64,000 nt of DNA, from NCBI GenBank assembly GCA_965261645.1, contig CBDHDJ010000003.1, positions 124,001-188,000 on the forward strand, read 5' to 3'. Positions within the stretch are counted from its first letter, which is position 1. Each line of letters begins with the position of its first letter. The notes below the pieces were generated by a model that had not been told where the DNA came from, searched no databases, and was given only the letters and a program-made list of their open reading frames with translations. Position numbers and translations under genes: made by a program. Shown here piece by piece: positions 54,551 to 64,000 of this stretch. The DNA is from CBDHDJ01 sp965261645. Lineage in GTDB: Bacteria; Pseudomonadota; Alphaproteobacteria; SHVV01.

Positions 54551-55324
54551 TCAGGCGCGCTCCGTCGTAGCGGGGAAATAAACGTCGCCAGCGCTGATGC
54601 GCCGAACGGTTTGATCAGCTCCCCCGAGCAGCAATGCCCCGCTATCGTCCAGGCCCTCGAACCGCCCTTGGATGGTCTCCGCGGGCAAACGAACCTCGAT
54701 AACCTCACCGAGGTTGGCGGCGCGCGACAGCCAGTGCTCTCTGATCGGCCCGAATCCCTCGGTTTGCCAACGCCGCAACGCGGTGAGAAACGCCTCCGAC
54801 ACTACACTCAGCACATCGGCCGCACTCACGTCGGCGCCGCACGCCGCCAAATCAGTCGCCTCGAACGACAGATTGCGGGGACTCGATGCCACATTCACGC
54901 CGATGCCGAGGACCAACCACGCGAGATGGCCATCCACTCCGCCATCGGATTCGAGCAAAATGCCGCTTACTTTCCGTCCGTCGAGCAGGACATCGTTGGG
55001 CCACTTATAGCTGAGCCGAGTGTGATCGGACGCCAGCGCCATCAGCGCCTCGCCGACTGCCAACGCTGCAACGAACGAAAGCTGGGCCGCTTCCGCAGGC
55101 GGACGGTTCGGCTTCAGGATGACCGACATATAGAGATTGCCGGGTGGTGAGACCCAGCTGCGGCCCTGCCGCCCCTTGCCGCCGCTTTGCTTCGCCGACC
55201 AGATCAGAGTGCCCTCCCGGGCACCGGCCCGCGCGCAGCGCTTGGCCTCCTCATTGGTGCTGTCGGTCTCTTCGACGGCGACAAGCTCGAAAAACGCGGC
55301 GAGTTTCGGTTGCTGGCGCGGCAT
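54551..55324 (-). CDS. birA: Biotin--[acetyl-CoA carboxylase] ligase
   Basis: Attaches biotin to carboxylases. 257 aa from MPRQQPKLAAFFELVAVEETDS. TDSTNEEAKRCA, GGKGRQGRSWVSPPGNLYMS (biotin loop), YKWPNDVLLDGRKVSGIL and LVLGIGVNV are present. There is no N-terminal helix-turn-helix, so it does not act as a repressor (unlike E. coli BirA). It starts 18 bases after the nuoN stop. Confidence 0.93.
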   Translation of the reverse strand: MPRQQPKLAAFFELVAVEETDSTNEEAKRCARAGAREGTLIWSAKQSGGKGRQGRSWVSPPGNLYMSVILKPNRPPAEAAQLSFVAALAVGEALMALASDHTRLSYKWPNDVLLDGRKVSGILLESDGGVDGHLAWLVLGIGVNVASSPRNLSFEATDLAACGADVSAADVLSVVSEAFLTALRRWQTEGFGPIREHWLSRAANLGEVIEVRLPAETIQGRFEGLDDSGALLLGGADQTVRRISAGDVYFPATTERA

Positions 55325-55341
55325 GTCGAGGGCGCTCACGG

Positions 55342-56790
55342 TCACGGCAGCAAGGCCTGCGCCGCGGCCTGCGCGCTGACCACGAGCGGCGTGGGATAAA
55401 GGAAGAAGAACAGCGTGAACAGACCGCTGACGCCGAGGATCACCGACATCTCCCCGCCTATCGGCCGCTCGAAGGGTTCGGCCGGCGCGTCGAAATACAT
55501 GATCTTGACGATGCGCAAATAGTAATAGGCGCCGACCACGGTCGAGAGCACGCCAATCACCGCAAGCACGTACAACCCGGCGTCGATGGCGGCGAGGAAG
55601 ACGTAGAATTTGCCGAAGAAGCCGGCGAGCGGCGGCACCCCGGCCAACGAGAACATGAAGATTCCCATTGCGAGCGCCATGAGGGGATGCGTGCGCGACA
55701 GACCCGCCAGGTCGTCGATTCCCTCGACCATGCCGTCCTTGTGGCGCATGCAGAGGATGCAGGCAAAGGCCCCGACGTTCATGACCAAATAAATCGTCAT
55801 GTAGATCAGAACGCCGCGGAAGCCTTCCTCGGTTCCGGCCGCCAGCCCGATGAGCGCGTAACCGACGTGGCCGATCGAGCTGTAGGCCATGAGCCGCTTG
55901 ATGTTGGACTGGCCGATCGCGGCGAACGCGCCGAGCAGCATCGAGGCGATCGAGATGAAGATGATGATCTGCTGCCACTCCGGGGCGAGCTCACTGAACG
56001 GCACGACGATGGCGCGCAGAAAAAGCGCCATCGCGGCGATTTTGGGCGCAACGGCGAAAAAGGCGGTGATCGGCGTTGGCGCGCCCTCGTAGACGTCCGG
56101 CGTCCACATATGGAACGGCACGGCCGAGACTTTGAAGGCCAGCCCCGCGATCAGGAACACAAGGCCGATGATCACGCCGATCGAGACCGGCGGCCCTTCG
56201 GCCGCGAACAGGCCGGCCAAGGCCTCGAAACTCGTGCTGCCGGTGAAGCCATAGATCAGCGAACAGCCGTAAAGGAGCAACCCGGATGACAGCGCCCCAA
56301 GCACGAAATACTTCAGGCCCGCCTCGGTGGAGCGCAGCGAATCCCGCCGGAACGCAGCCAGCACGTACAGCGAGAGGCTCTGCATCTCGGTCCCGACATA
56401 GAGCGAGATGAGGTCATTGGCCGAGACCATCATCATCATGCCGAGGGTTGCCAGCAGGATCAGAATGGGAAACTCGAAGCGCTCCATGTCGTGGCGGCGG
56501 ATGTAGCCATACGACATCACGATGGCCAAGCCAGAGCCCACCAACACCAGGGACTTCATGAAGGTCGCGAAGGGATCGGCGACGAACATACCGGCCAAAA
56601 CCGAGCGCCCGTCCTGAGGCCCGCCCAAAACGAGAATCAGGGCCACGCCCAGGGCCGCGGTGGCGAGGATCGCGACCGCCCGTGTCGCGCGATCACCGCG
56701 AAACACGCCGAACATCAGAAGCACCATCGCGGCGATGGCGACAAACATCTCCGGCACGACCGGGGCCAGTTCGAAGCTGGACGGCATCAT
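55342..56790 (-). CDS. nuoN: NADH-quinone oxidoreductase subunit N
   Basis: Antiporter-like proton pump subunit of complex I, 482 aa, about 14 membrane helices. Motifs of the family (Lys in LAFKVSAVPFHMWTPDVYEG, Glu in ISLYVGTEMQSLSLYVLA) are present. ATGA overlap with the nuoM stop. Confidence 0.95.
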   Translation of the reverse strand: MMPSSFELAPVVPEMFVAIAAMVLLMFGVFRGDRATRAVAILATAALGVALILVLGGPQDGRSVLAGMFVADPFATFMKSLVLVGSGLAIVMSYGYIRRHDMERFEFPILILLATLGMMMMVSANDLISLYVGTEMQSLSLYVLAAFRRDSLRSTEAGLKYFVLGALSSGLLLYGCSLIYGFTGSTSFEALAGLFAAEGPPVSIGVIIGLVFLIAGLAFKVSAVPFHMWTPDVYEGAPTPITAFFAVAPKIAAMALFLRAIVVPFSELAPEWQQIIIFISIASMLLGAFAAIGQSNIKRLMAYSSIGHVGYALIGLAAGTEEGFRGVLIYMTIYLVMNVGAFACILCMRHKDGMVEGIDDLAGLSRTHPLMALAMGIFMFSLAGVPPLAGFFGKFYVFLAAIDAGLYVLAVIGVLSTVVGAYYYLRIVKIMYFDAPAEPFERPIGGEMSVILGVSGLFTLFFFLYPTPLVVSAQAAAQALLP

Positions 56791-58322
56791 GGCCGGACCG
56801 GCGGCGCTAGCTGCTGGGCGGCCAGCACGGCGCCCTCCGAGGCAGCGCGCGCGAGCTCGTGCTGCGCGATCAGGTTTTTGACCGAGGCGTGCATGACATT
56901 AAGCAGCGCATCCGGATAGAAGCCGAAGAACAACACGGCCGCGACCAGCGGTGCGAAGATCAGGGCCTCGCGGCGGTTGAGGTCGAGTATGTCCTGCAGA
57001 TCCGCCTTGGTGAGCGTGCCGAAGATCACGCGCCGGTAAAGCCAGAGCGTGTAGGCGGCGCCGAGGATGATTCCGGTGGTGGCTAGGAGAGCGACCCAGG
57101 TATTGATCTGAAAGGCGCCCACCAAGATGAGAAACTCGCCCACGAAGCCGCTCGTGCCGGGCAAGCCCACATTACCGAGCGCGATCACCATGAAAACGAA
57201 GGCATAGAACGGCATGCGGTGCACCAGGCCGCCATAGCGCACGATCTCGCGGGTGTGCAAGCGGTCATAGACGACGCCGACGATAAGGAAGAGCCCGGCC
57301 GAGATCAGTCCGTGGCTCAGCATCTGGACAAGCCCGCCTTCGATCCCTTGCACGGTCAGGGTGAACAGCCCGAGGGTGACGAATCCCATATGGGCGACCG
57401 AGGAATAGGCCACGAGCTTTTTCATGTCCTCCTGCATGAGCGCCACCAGCGAGGTGTAGATGATGGCAACGACGCTGAGGGTGAAGATCAGCGGCGTGAA
57501 GAACTCGGTCGCATCCGGCAGCATGGGAATGGAAAAGCGGATGAAGCCGTAGCCGCCGATCTTCAACAGCACGGCGGCGAGGATGACCGAGCCTGCGGTC
57601 GGCGCCTCGACATGGGCGTCGGGTAGCCACGTATGGAGCGGCCACATCGGGATCTTGACGGCGAACGAGGCGAGGAACGCGAGCCACAGCCAGCGCTGCA
57701 CCTCGGGCGCAAAACCGTAGCTGATCAAGGTTGGGATGTCCGTCGTGCCCACCGCGAAGTACATGTAGAGCATGGCGAGCAGCAGGAGCACGGAGCCGAG
57801 AACGGTGTAGAGGAAGAACTTGAACGTCGAATAGACGCGCCGCTCACCGCCCCACACGCCGATGATCAGGAACATCGGAATGAGGCCGCCCTCGAAGAAC
57901 AGGTAGAAGAGCACGAAGTCGAGCGCCGAGAAGACGCCGACCATCATGGTCTCCATCACCAAGAAGGCGATCATGTATTCCTTGACCCGCGACTGGATGG
58001 CTTCCCAGCTCGCGAGAATGCAGAGCGGCATGAGGAACGTGGTGAGGATGACGAACAGCATGGAGATGCCGTCGACGCCGAGATGGTAGGCGATTCCCTC
58101 GGCGATCCACGGCGCGCGCTCGACGAACTGAAAACCGGCCGTCTCGGTATCGAACCCGCTCCACAGCAGCAGCGAGAGCGCAAACGTGATCAACGTCGTC
58201 CACAGCGCTACATTGCGCGCATTGCGATCGGCAATGGCCTTCTCGCCCCTGATCATGAAGACGAAGAACGCCCCCACCAACGGCAGGAAGGTAATCAGCG
58301 AGAGAAGCGGCCAGTCGCTCAT
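56787..58322 (-). CDS. nuoM: NADH-quinone oxidoreductase subunit M
   Basis: Antiporter-like subunit, 511 aa, 14 helices expected. LFYLFFEGGLIPMFLIIGVW has the conserved Glu; AFAVKIPMWPLHTWLPDAH region the Lys and the PxWPxHTWLPDAH motif; VAYSSVAHMGFVTLGLF is typical. Overlaps nuoN by 4 and follows nuoL by 3 bases. Confidence 0.96.
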   Translation of the reverse strand: MSDWPLLSLITFLPLVGAFFVFMIRGEKAIADRNARNVALWTTLITFALSLLLWSGFDTETAGFQFVERAPWIAEGIAYHLGVDGISMLFVILTTFLMPLCILASWEAIQSRVKEYMIAFLVMETMMVGVFSALDFVLFYLFFEGGLIPMFLIIGVWGGERRVYSTFKFFLYTVLGSVLLLLAMLYMYFAVGTTDIPTLISYGFAPEVQRWLWLAFLASFAVKIPMWPLHTWLPDAHVEAPTAGSVILAAVLLKIGGYGFIRFSIPMLPDATEFFTPLIFTLSVVAIIYTSLVALMQEDMKKLVAYSSVAHMGFVTLGLFTLTVQGIEGGLVQMLSHGLISAGLFLIVGVVYDRLHTREIVRYGGLVHRMPFYAFVFMVIALGNVGLPGTSGFVGEFLILVGAFQINTWVALLATTGIILGAAYTLWLYRRVIFGTLTKADLQDILDLNRREALIFAPLVAAVLFFGFYPDALLNVMHASVKNLIAQHELARAASEGAVLAAQQLAPPVRP

Positions 58323-58325
58323 CGC

Positions 58326-60257
58326 TTATCCGCTCATCGCATAGAAAAACCAGGTGACGAAGACCGCGACGCCGATCAGCATGGCAAAGGCGTAGTGATA
58401 GACGAAGCCGGTCTGCAGCGTCGTCGCGCGCCGGGCCAGATTGAGCACCGAGGCGGCCACGCCATCGGGCCCGAGACCGTCGATGACCCGCCCGTCGCCG
58501 GCGCGCCACAGGCCGTAGCCGATGAACTTGGCCGGGCGCACCAGGAAGACATCGTAGATCTCGTCGAAATACCACTTGTTGAGCAGGAAGCGGTGAAGCT
58601 CGCCATGGGCCTCGGCCAGGCGCGCGGGCAGGTCGATCCGCGCGATATAAAAGTACCAGGCCAGGAGAATGCCGAGCAGCGCCGCAACGAGCGGCAGGAG
58701 CTTGATTCCGAGCGGCGCCCGGTGGGCGGCTTCGAGGGCATTGTGACCGTGCAGGACGAAGATCGAGTCGCCCCAGAACGTGGTGGCTTCGCCGACCATC
58801 GCGCTGGAAAAGAGGATGCCGGCGAAGATGGCGCCGAGCGCCAGGAAAATGAGCGGGATCGTGATCACCTTGGGCGATTCGTGGACGTGGGCCATCACGT
58901 CCTCGCCAGCGCGCGGCGCGCCGTGGAAGGTCATGAACAAAAGCCGCCACGAATAAAACGCGGTCATCGCGGCGGCGGCGATGCCCATGAGGAAGGCATA
59001 ATTGCCGATGCCGGAATGGGCGCCCCACGCCGCCTCGAGAATGATGTCCTTGGAATAGAAGCCGGCGAAGAACGGAATCCCGGCGAGCGATAGCGAACCG
59101 ACCCACATCACCACATAGGTCAGTGGCAGCAGCTTGTAGATGCCGCCCATTTTGCGCATGTCCTGCTCATCGGCGAGGGCGTGGATGACCGATCCTGCGC
59201 CGAGAAACAGAAGCGCCTTGAAGAATGCGTGGGTGAAGAGATGAAAGATCGCCGCGCTGTAGGCCGACACACCGATGGCGAAGAACATGTAGCCGAGCTG
59301 GCTGCACGTCGAATAAGCGATAACGCGCTTGATGTCGTTCTGCACCAGGCCGATGGAGGCCGTCACGATCGCGGTCGACGCGCCGATGATGGCGACCACG
59401 CCGAGCGTAAACGGCGCGTATTCGAACAGCGGCGAACACCGCACCACCATGAAGACGCCGGCCGTGACCATGGTCGCGGCATGGATCAGGGCGGAGACCG
59501 GCGTCGGCCCCTCCATCGCATCGGGCAGCCAGGTGTGGAGGCCGAGCTGGGCCGATTTCCCCATTGCGCCAAGGAAGAGAAGCAGCGTGATGACCGTCAG
59601 GATGTCGAACTCGGCGCCGAGGAAATTGAAGCCCTGACCCGCGACGCCGGGCGCCGCCCCGAACACGACATCGAAGCTTACTGAATCAAAGACAAAGAAG
59701 ATCGCCATGATGCCGAGGGCGAAGCCAAAATCGCCGATGCGGTTCACGACGAAGGCTTTGATCGCCGCGGCGTTGGCGCTCGGGCGGTCGTACCAGAACC
59801 CGATCAGGAAGTACGAGCACAGGCCGACGCCCTCCCAGCCGAAGTAGAGCTGCACGAAATTGTCGGCCGTCACCAGCATCAGCATGGCGAAGGTGAAGAG
59901 CGAGAGATAGGCGAAAAAGCGCGGCTTCGCGTTGTCGTGCGCCATGTAGCCGATCGAGTACCAGTGCACCGCCGCCGAGATGAAGGTGACGACGATCAGC
60001 ATCACCGCGGTGAGCTCGTCCACCCGGATTGACCAGAGAACCTGGAACTCGCCCGATTCGATCCAGGTGAACAGCGGCACCTGCACCGCGCTGCCCTGCA
60101 CCACGACGTTGATATACGCGATCACTGAAAAGACCGCCGACAGCGTGACCGCGAGGCAGGTGACGAGCTCGGAGGCGCGATCGCCGATCAAGCGGCCGAA
60201 GAAACCCGCGATGATGGACGCGGCTAGCGGCAGGAAGACAATGGCGCCGTACAGCAT
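58326..60257 (-). CDS. nuoL: NADH-quinone oxidoreductase subunit L
   Basis: Distal proton pump subunit with the long lateral helix, 643 aa. LYFGWEGVGLCSYFLIGFW (Glu), GKSAQLGLHTWLPDAMEGP (Lys), VIAYSTCSQLGYMFFAIG and KALLFLGAGSVIHAL are conserved. The C-terminal lateral helix and final helix are complete. Confidence 0.96.
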   Translation of the reverse strand: MLYGAIVFLPLAASIIAGFFGRLIGDRASELVTCLAVTLSAVFSVIAYINVVVQGSAVQVPLFTWIESGEFQVLWSIRVDELTAVMLIVVTFISAAVHWYSIGYMAHDNAKPRFFAYLSLFTFAMLMLVTADNFVQLYFGWEGVGLCSYFLIGFWYDRPSANAAAIKAFVVNRIGDFGFALGIMAIFFVFDSVSFDVVFGAAPGVAGQGFNFLGAEFDILTVITLLLFLGAMGKSAQLGLHTWLPDAMEGPTPVSALIHAATMVTAGVFMVVRCSPLFEYAPFTLGVVAIIGASTAIVTASIGLVQNDIKRVIAYSTCSQLGYMFFAIGVSAYSAAIFHLFTHAFFKALLFLGAGSVIHALADEQDMRKMGGIYKLLPLTYVVMWVGSLSLAGIPFFAGFYSKDIILEAAWGAHSGIGNYAFLMGIAAAAMTAFYSWRLLFMTFHGAPRAGEDVMAHVHESPKVITIPLIFLALGAIFAGILFSSAMVGEATTFWGDSIFVLHGHNALEAAHRAPLGIKLLPLVAALLGILLAWYFYIARIDLPARLAEAHGELHRFLLNKWYFDEIYDVFLVRPAKFIGYGLWRAGDGRVIDGLGPDGVAASVLNLARRATTLQTGFVYHYAFAMLIGVAVFVTWFFYAMSG

Positions 60258-60266
60258 GGCGCGTCC

Positions 60267-60575
60267 TCAGCCCTTCATCAGGTTGATGTCTTCGACGGCG
60301 ATCGTGCCGCGGTTGCGAAAAAAGGCGATGAGGATGGCCAGCCCGATGGCGGACTCTGCGGCGGCGACGGTCAGCACGAACATAGCGAATACCTGGCCGA
60401 CGAGATCGTTGAGATGCGCCGAGAAGGCGACGAGATTGATGTTGACGGCGAGCAACATGAGCTCGATCGACATCAGGATGACGATGACGTTCTTGCGGTT
60501 CAGGAAGATGCCGAACACGCCGATGGTGAACAGGATCGCCGCGACTGTGAGGAAATGACCGAGCGGGACCGCCAT
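60267..60575 (-). CDS. nuoK: NADH-quinone oxidoreductase subunit K
   Basis: 102 aa with three helices. NVIVILMSIELMLLAVNINL has the conserved Glu of the proton path; a second Glu is in VAAAESAIGLAILIAFF. Its ATG shares a base with the nuoJ stop. Confidence 0.96.
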   Translation of the reverse strand: MAVPLGHFLTVAAILFTIGVFGIFLNRKNVIVILMSIELMLLAVNINLVAFSAHLNDLVGQVFAMFVLTVAAAESAIGLAILIAFFRNRGTIAVEDINLMKG

Positions 60576-61189
60576 CAGATACCACTCCCGGGCGTGATTT
60601 TCTTGAGCTCGACCGCATCCTCGCGCCGCCGGTTTACCTGATCGGAAATCACCTGGCGGCGCACGCCTTCGCGCCGGCGCAGGGTGAGGACGATGGCGCT
60701 CACCATGGCGATCAGCAGAATCATTCCTGCCGCCTGGAACAGAAAGATGTACTCGGTGTAGATCAACCGCCCCAGCGCCTCGGTGTTGGTGAGCTCGGTC
60801 ATCGGCGGCGTTGGCGCCGCTGCCACGCTCGCGACCTCAGGCGCGATCACCCACGAGCCGGCCACAAGCACAAGTTCGAGCAGCAAGATCAGGCCGATGA
60901 TGCCGCCCACCGGCAGGTAATGCAGGAAGCCTTGGCGCATCTCGACGAAGTTGATGTCGAGCATCATCACGACGAACAGGAACAACACCGCCACCGCGCC
61001 GACATAGACGATGACCAGGATCATGGCGAGAAACTCCGCGCCGACCAGCACGAAGAGCGCCGCCGAGTTGAAGAAGGCGAGGATGAGGAACAGCACCGAG
61101 TGAACCGGGTTGCGCGCGCTGATCACCATGACGGCCGAGGCCACGGTGACGATCGCGAACAGATAAAAGGCGAGCGTCTGGATGATCAC
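60575..61189 (-). CDS. nuoJ: NADH-quinone oxidoreductase subunit J
   Basis: 204 aa, five helices; LAMILVIVYVGAVAVLFLF is the conserved helix 3. GTG start. The C-terminal tail (RRREGVRRQVISDQVNRR) is soluble. Confidence 0.95.
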   Translation of the reverse strand: MIIQTLAFYLFAIVTVASAVMVISARNPVHSVLFLILAFFNSAALFVLVGAEFLAMILVIVYVGAVAVLFLFVVMMLDINFVEMRQGFLHYLPVGGIIGLILLLELVLVAGSWVIAPEVASVAAAPTPPMTELTNTEALGRLIYTEYIFLFQAAGMILLIAMVSAIVLTLRRREGVRRQVISDQVNRRREDAVELKKITPGSGI

Positions 61190-61239
61190 GCGTGCCGCCG
61201 TTCGTTGGTCATCGAGCCCACCCCCGCCTCAATCGCCGC

Positions 61240-61728
61240 CTAACGGTAAGGCGCATCGGCCTCCAGATTGGCCGCGATCTCGCGCTCCCACCGGTCGCCA
61301 TTGGCGAGCAGCTTTTCCTTGTTGTAGAGCAGCTCCTCGCGGGTCTCGGTGGCGAACTCGAAATTCGGCCCCTCGACGATGGCGTCGACCGGGCAGGCCT
61401 CCTCGCAAAAGCCGCAGTAGATGCACTTGACCATGTCGATGTCGTAGCGCGTCGTCCGGCGGCTGCCGTCCTCGCGCGGCTCGGCCTCGATGGTGATCGC
61501 CTGGGCCGGGCAAATCGCCTCGCATAGCTTACACGCGATGCATCGTTCCTCGCCGTTGGGATAGCGGCGCAGCGCATGTTCGCCGCGGAAGCGCGGGCTC
61601 AAGCGTCCCTTCTCGTACGGATAGTTGATCGTCGCCCGCTTCTTGAATAGATAACGGAACGTCAGCGCCATGCCCGATAGAAGCTCGGTCAGGAACAGGG
61701 TCCGCGCACTACGATCGATAATCGACAT
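61240..61728 (-). CDS. nuoI: NADH-quinone oxidoreductase subunit I
   Basis: 162 aa ferredoxin-type subunit carrying clusters N6a and N6b. CIACKLCEAICP and CIYCGFCEEACP each hold four Cys. Starts MSIIDRSARTLFLTE; a GTG two codons before is possible. Fifty bases separate it from nuoJ. Confidence 0.95.
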   Translation of the reverse strand: MSIIDRSARTLFLTELLSGMALTFRYLFKKRATINYPYEKGRLSPRFRGEHALRRYPNGEERCIACKLCEAICPAQAITIEAEPREDGSRRTTRYDIDMVKCIYCGFCEEACPVDAIVEGPNFEFATETREELLYNKEKLLANGDRWEREIAANLEADAPYR

Positions 61729-61738
61729 CGTCACACCC

Positions 61739-62749
61739 TCACGTCGGCAGCCAGTCGAACGTCACCAGGACAGCCGCGGTGAACGCCACCCAGAACAGCG
61801 AGGCCGGCAGAAACACCTTCCAGCCGAGCCGCATGAGCTGGTCGTAGCGGTAGCGCGGGAACGTTCCGCGCACCCAGATGAAGACGAACAGGAGCGCCAC
61901 CACCTTGATGGCGAACCAGATCGGACCGGGAATCCAGGTGAACGGCGCCACGCCGAACGGTGCGAGCCAGCCCCCGAGGAACAGGATCGTCGTCATCGCG
62001 CTCATCAGAATCATGTTGGCGTACTCGCCGAGGAAGAAGAGCGCGAAGGTCATCGCCGAATATTCGACCTGGAAGCCGGCCACCAGCTCCGATTCCGCCT
62101 CCGGCAGGTCGAACGGATGGCGGTTGGTTTCCGCCAGTGTCGAGACGAAGAAGATGACGAACATCGGCAACAGCGGAATCGCGAACCAGATGGTTTCCTG
62201 CGCCGCGACGATGGCGCTCAGGTTGAGCGAGCCGACGCACAGCAGCACCGTGATGATGACGAAGCCCATCGAGACCTCGTAGGACACCATTTGTGCCGCC
62301 GAGCGGAGCGCGCCGAAAAAGGCGTAGCGCGAATTCGACGCCCAACCCGCCATGACGACGCCGTATACCCCGAGCGAGGAAATGGCGAACAGATAGAGGA
62401 TCCCGACATTGATGTCGGCAAGCACGACGCCGGCCCCGACCGGTATCACCGCCCAGGCCACCATGCTCAGGACGAAGGTGACCATCGGCGCGATGATGAA
62501 GACGCCCTTGTTGGCGTCGCTCGGGATGATGGTCTCCTTGAAGAAGAGCTTGAGCACGTCGGCGAAGGGCTGTAACAGGCCGAACGGCCCGACTACGTTC
62601 GGTCCCATCCGCAAATGAATCCCCGCCAGCACCTTGCGCTCGAAATAGGTGAGATAGGCCACCGCGATGAGGAGCGGAATGATGATGGCGAGAATCTGCG
62701 CGACGATGATGGCCGCCGGCCAGGCGTAGCCACCCCAGAAATCAACCAT
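61739..62749 (-). CDS. nuoH: NADH-quinone oxidoreductase subunit H
   Basis: Membrane subunit that forms the quinone chamber. 336 aa from MVDFWGGYAWPA, 8 helices. Conserved: AYLTYFERKVLAGIHLRMGP, NVVGPFGLLQPFADVLKLF, ETNRHPFDLPEAESELVAGF and FIWVRGTFPRYRYDQLM. The ATG overlaps the nuoG stop by 8 bases. Confidence 0.96.
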   Translation of the reverse strand: MVDFWGGYAWPAAIIVAQILAIIIPLLIAVAYLTYFERKVLAGIHLRMGPNVVGPFGLLQPFADVLKLFFKETIIPSDANKGVFIIAPMVTFVLSMVAWAVIPVGAGVVLADINVGILYLFAISSLGVYGVVMAGWASNSRYAFFGALRSAAQMVSYEVSMGFVIITVLLCVGSLNLSAIVAAQETIWFAIPLLPMFVIFFVSTLAETNRHPFDLPEAESELVAGFQVEYSAMTFALFFLGEYANMILMSAMTTILFLGGWLAPFGVAPFTWIPGPIWFAIKVVALLFVFIWVRGTFPRYRYDQLMRLGWKVFLPASLFWVAFTAAVLVTFDWLPT

Positions 62750-64000
62750 CGGTCCCGGTTCCCTGCGTGCCGGAGTTCGCATAGAGCGCGCTGCACGCGG
62801 CCATGGTCTCCGAGGCGCGGCAGATCGGATCGGTCATGTAGAAATCGGCGATGGGGCTTGTGAACGGGTCGGGGTCCATCGGTCCCTCGCTGCCGAACCG
62901 CCGCCAGTCCGCCGGCACGACCCCGCCGATGGCGCCGAAGTGCGGCGCAATCTCCGTCATGCGCGCACGCAGCTGATAGAGCGTGTCGTAAGGAAGGCGC
63001 GCACCGAGGCCGCCCGCGGCGAACACATCGGAGAGCGCGCGCAGGATCGTCCAGTCCGCACGCGCCTCGCCCGGCGGGAACACCGCGCGAGGGGCCAGCT
63101 GCGGCCGGCCCTCGGTGTTGACGTAGGTCGCCTCCTTCTCCGTGTAGGCGGCGCCGGGGAGGATGACGTCGGCGCGATGCGCGCCCGCATCGCCGTGGTG
63201 GCCCTGGTAAACGACAAAGGCCTTGCCGAGGGCCGCCATATCGATCTCGTCAGCCCCCAGCAGATAGACCAGCTCGATCTCACCTTGGCCTGCGCCCTCG
63301 AGAATGCCGGCAACGTCTCGCCCGCCCTCGCCTGGAACGAGACCGAGATCCAATCCGGCCACCCGAGCAGCCGCCGTGTGCAGGACGTTGAAGCCGTTCC
63401 ATTCGGCCGCCACCATGCCGGTTGATGCGGCAATCCGCCGCGCTGCCGCGAGAACCGCCGCGCCATCGGGCCGCGCCAGGGCGCCCTGCCCCACGATCAG
63501 CATCGCCCGGTCAGCTGCGGCCAGCTCGCCATGGAAGGCATGCTGGCCCTCGGCGAGCCGAACGAGCGTGTCCGGCCCCGCACCGAGATGATCGTATCGA
63601 TAAGTCAAATCTACCGCCGGACCGACAGCGGCGATCCTGAAGCCGCCAGCGAGATACCGCTTGCGCAGGCGCGCGTTGATGAGCGGCGCCTCCCAGCGCG
63701 GATTGGTGCCGATCAGAAGGCACGCATCGGCCCGTTCGATGCCTTCGATCGTCGTGTTGAACAGATAGCTCGCCCGCGCGCCGGCCTCGAGCCTGGCGCC
63801 GTCCTGGCGGCAATCGATATGGGGCGAGCCGAGGCCGGCGAAGAGATCCTTGAGCGCCACCATCGCCTCGGCGTCGGCCAGGTCGCCGGCAATCGCCGCA
63901 ATTCGCTCGCCGGGAACGCCCTCGAGGCGGGCGGCGATGGCGGCAAAGGCATCGGACCAGGTCGCGGGTTCGAGGCGGCCTTCGCGGCGCACATACGGGG
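62742..64000 (-). CDS. nuoG: NADH-quinone oxidoreductase subunit G, C-terminal part
   Basis: Only the C-terminal 419 residues are in the window; the frame is open to the edge (PYVRREGRLEPATW is the molybdopterin-oxidoreductase-like domain start). DACLLIGTNPRWEAPLINARL, YLLGADEIDM and DVILPGAAYTEKEATYVNTEG, ending in GRPQ, are typical of the NuoG large domain. The N-terminal Fe-S part lies beyond 64000. Confidence 0.94.
   Translation of the reverse strand, partial: PYVRREGRLEPATWSDAFAAIAARLEGVPGERIAAIAGDLADAEAMVALKDLFAGLGSPHIDCRQDGARLEAGARASYLFNTTIEGIERADACLLIGTNPRWEAPLINARLRKRYLAGGFRIAAVGPAVDLTYRYDHLGAGPDTLVRLAEGQHAFHGELAAADRAMLIVGQGALARPDGAAVLAAARRIAASTGMVAAEWNGFNVLHTAAARVAGLDLGLVPGEGGRDVAGILEGAGQGEIELVYLLGADEIDMAALGKAFVVYQGHHGDAGAHRADVILPGAAYTEKEATYVNTEGRPQLAPRAVFPPGEARADWTILRALSDVFAAGGLGARLPYDTLYQLRARMTEIAPHFGAIGGVVPADWRRFGSEGPMDPDPFTSPIADFYMTDPICRASETMAACSALYANSGTQGTGTDG

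Noticed and set aside
57633..59093. 486-codon frame on plus opposite nuoM/nuoL
   Set aside because: Charged shadow of membrane helices, a common artefact opposite nuo genes.
1..64000. CRISPR arrays or rRNA genes
   Set aside because: No regularly spaced repeats and no rRNA-like sequence were seen.

Overview
The window is GC-rich DNA from an alphaproteobacterium, most like the Rhodospirillales. The evidence is gene order: trpD-trpC-moaC-moeA-lexA-comEC, gltX-gltA, the lpx/bamA/rseP/dxr/cdsA/uppS/frr/pyrH/tsf/rpsB run, dnaE-lolD-lolC-proS, and a nuo operon followed by birA-coaX-rnj-mce. The alphaproteobacterial LexA operator GAAC-N7-GAAC lies upstream of lexA. Species cannot be named from this sequence alone.

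Layout. 1-4805 is a phage remnant on the minus strand: a frameshifted large terminase gene cut by the window edge, a small phage-type gene, and a zinc-ribbon gene into which an IS1182-type and an IS3-type element have inserted. 5601-9181 is a plus-strand trpD-trpC-moaC-moeA operon. 9182-12987 holds two near-identical IS5-type copies in tandem with an IS630-type element inside their junction. lexA (13168-13869) follows. 13907-16886 is a two-gene minus-strand module: a SIR2-like gene broken by an IS1595 element and by a frameshift, followed by a gene with a deoxyribosyltransferase/TIR-like domain. comEC carries an in-frame TAG. Between comEC and gltX sits an IS3 element with an IS1111-type element nested in it. 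gltX and gltA are on plus.

From 25365 to the end nearly everything is on minus and dense. One run makes the outer membrane: lpxB, a GnnB-like aminotransferase, a GnnA-like oxidoreductase, lpxI, lpxA, fabZ, lpxD, ompH/skp, bamA, rseP. It continues upstream with dxr, cdsA, uppS, frr, pyrH, tsf and rpsB. The GnnA/GnnB pair inside the lpx cluster suggests that lipid A is built on 2,3-diamino-2,3-dideoxyglucose. dnaE follows with a one-base frameshift, then lolD, lolC, proS and a small secreted protein. An IS1595 element and a 181-bp derivative (MITE) share one target-site duplication upstream of these. The last block is DUF1467, mce, rnase J, coaX, birA and nuoN-M-L-K-J-I-H-G, with nuoG running off the window.

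The strongest leads are: the broken SIR2-like plus deoxyribosyltransferase-like pair, which resembles anti-phage modules; the nested and tandem IS structures, whose history can be read from target duplications; the diamino lipid A genes; and four single-base lesions (terL, SIR2-like, comEC, dnaE), of which the one in essential dnaE may be an assembly error.
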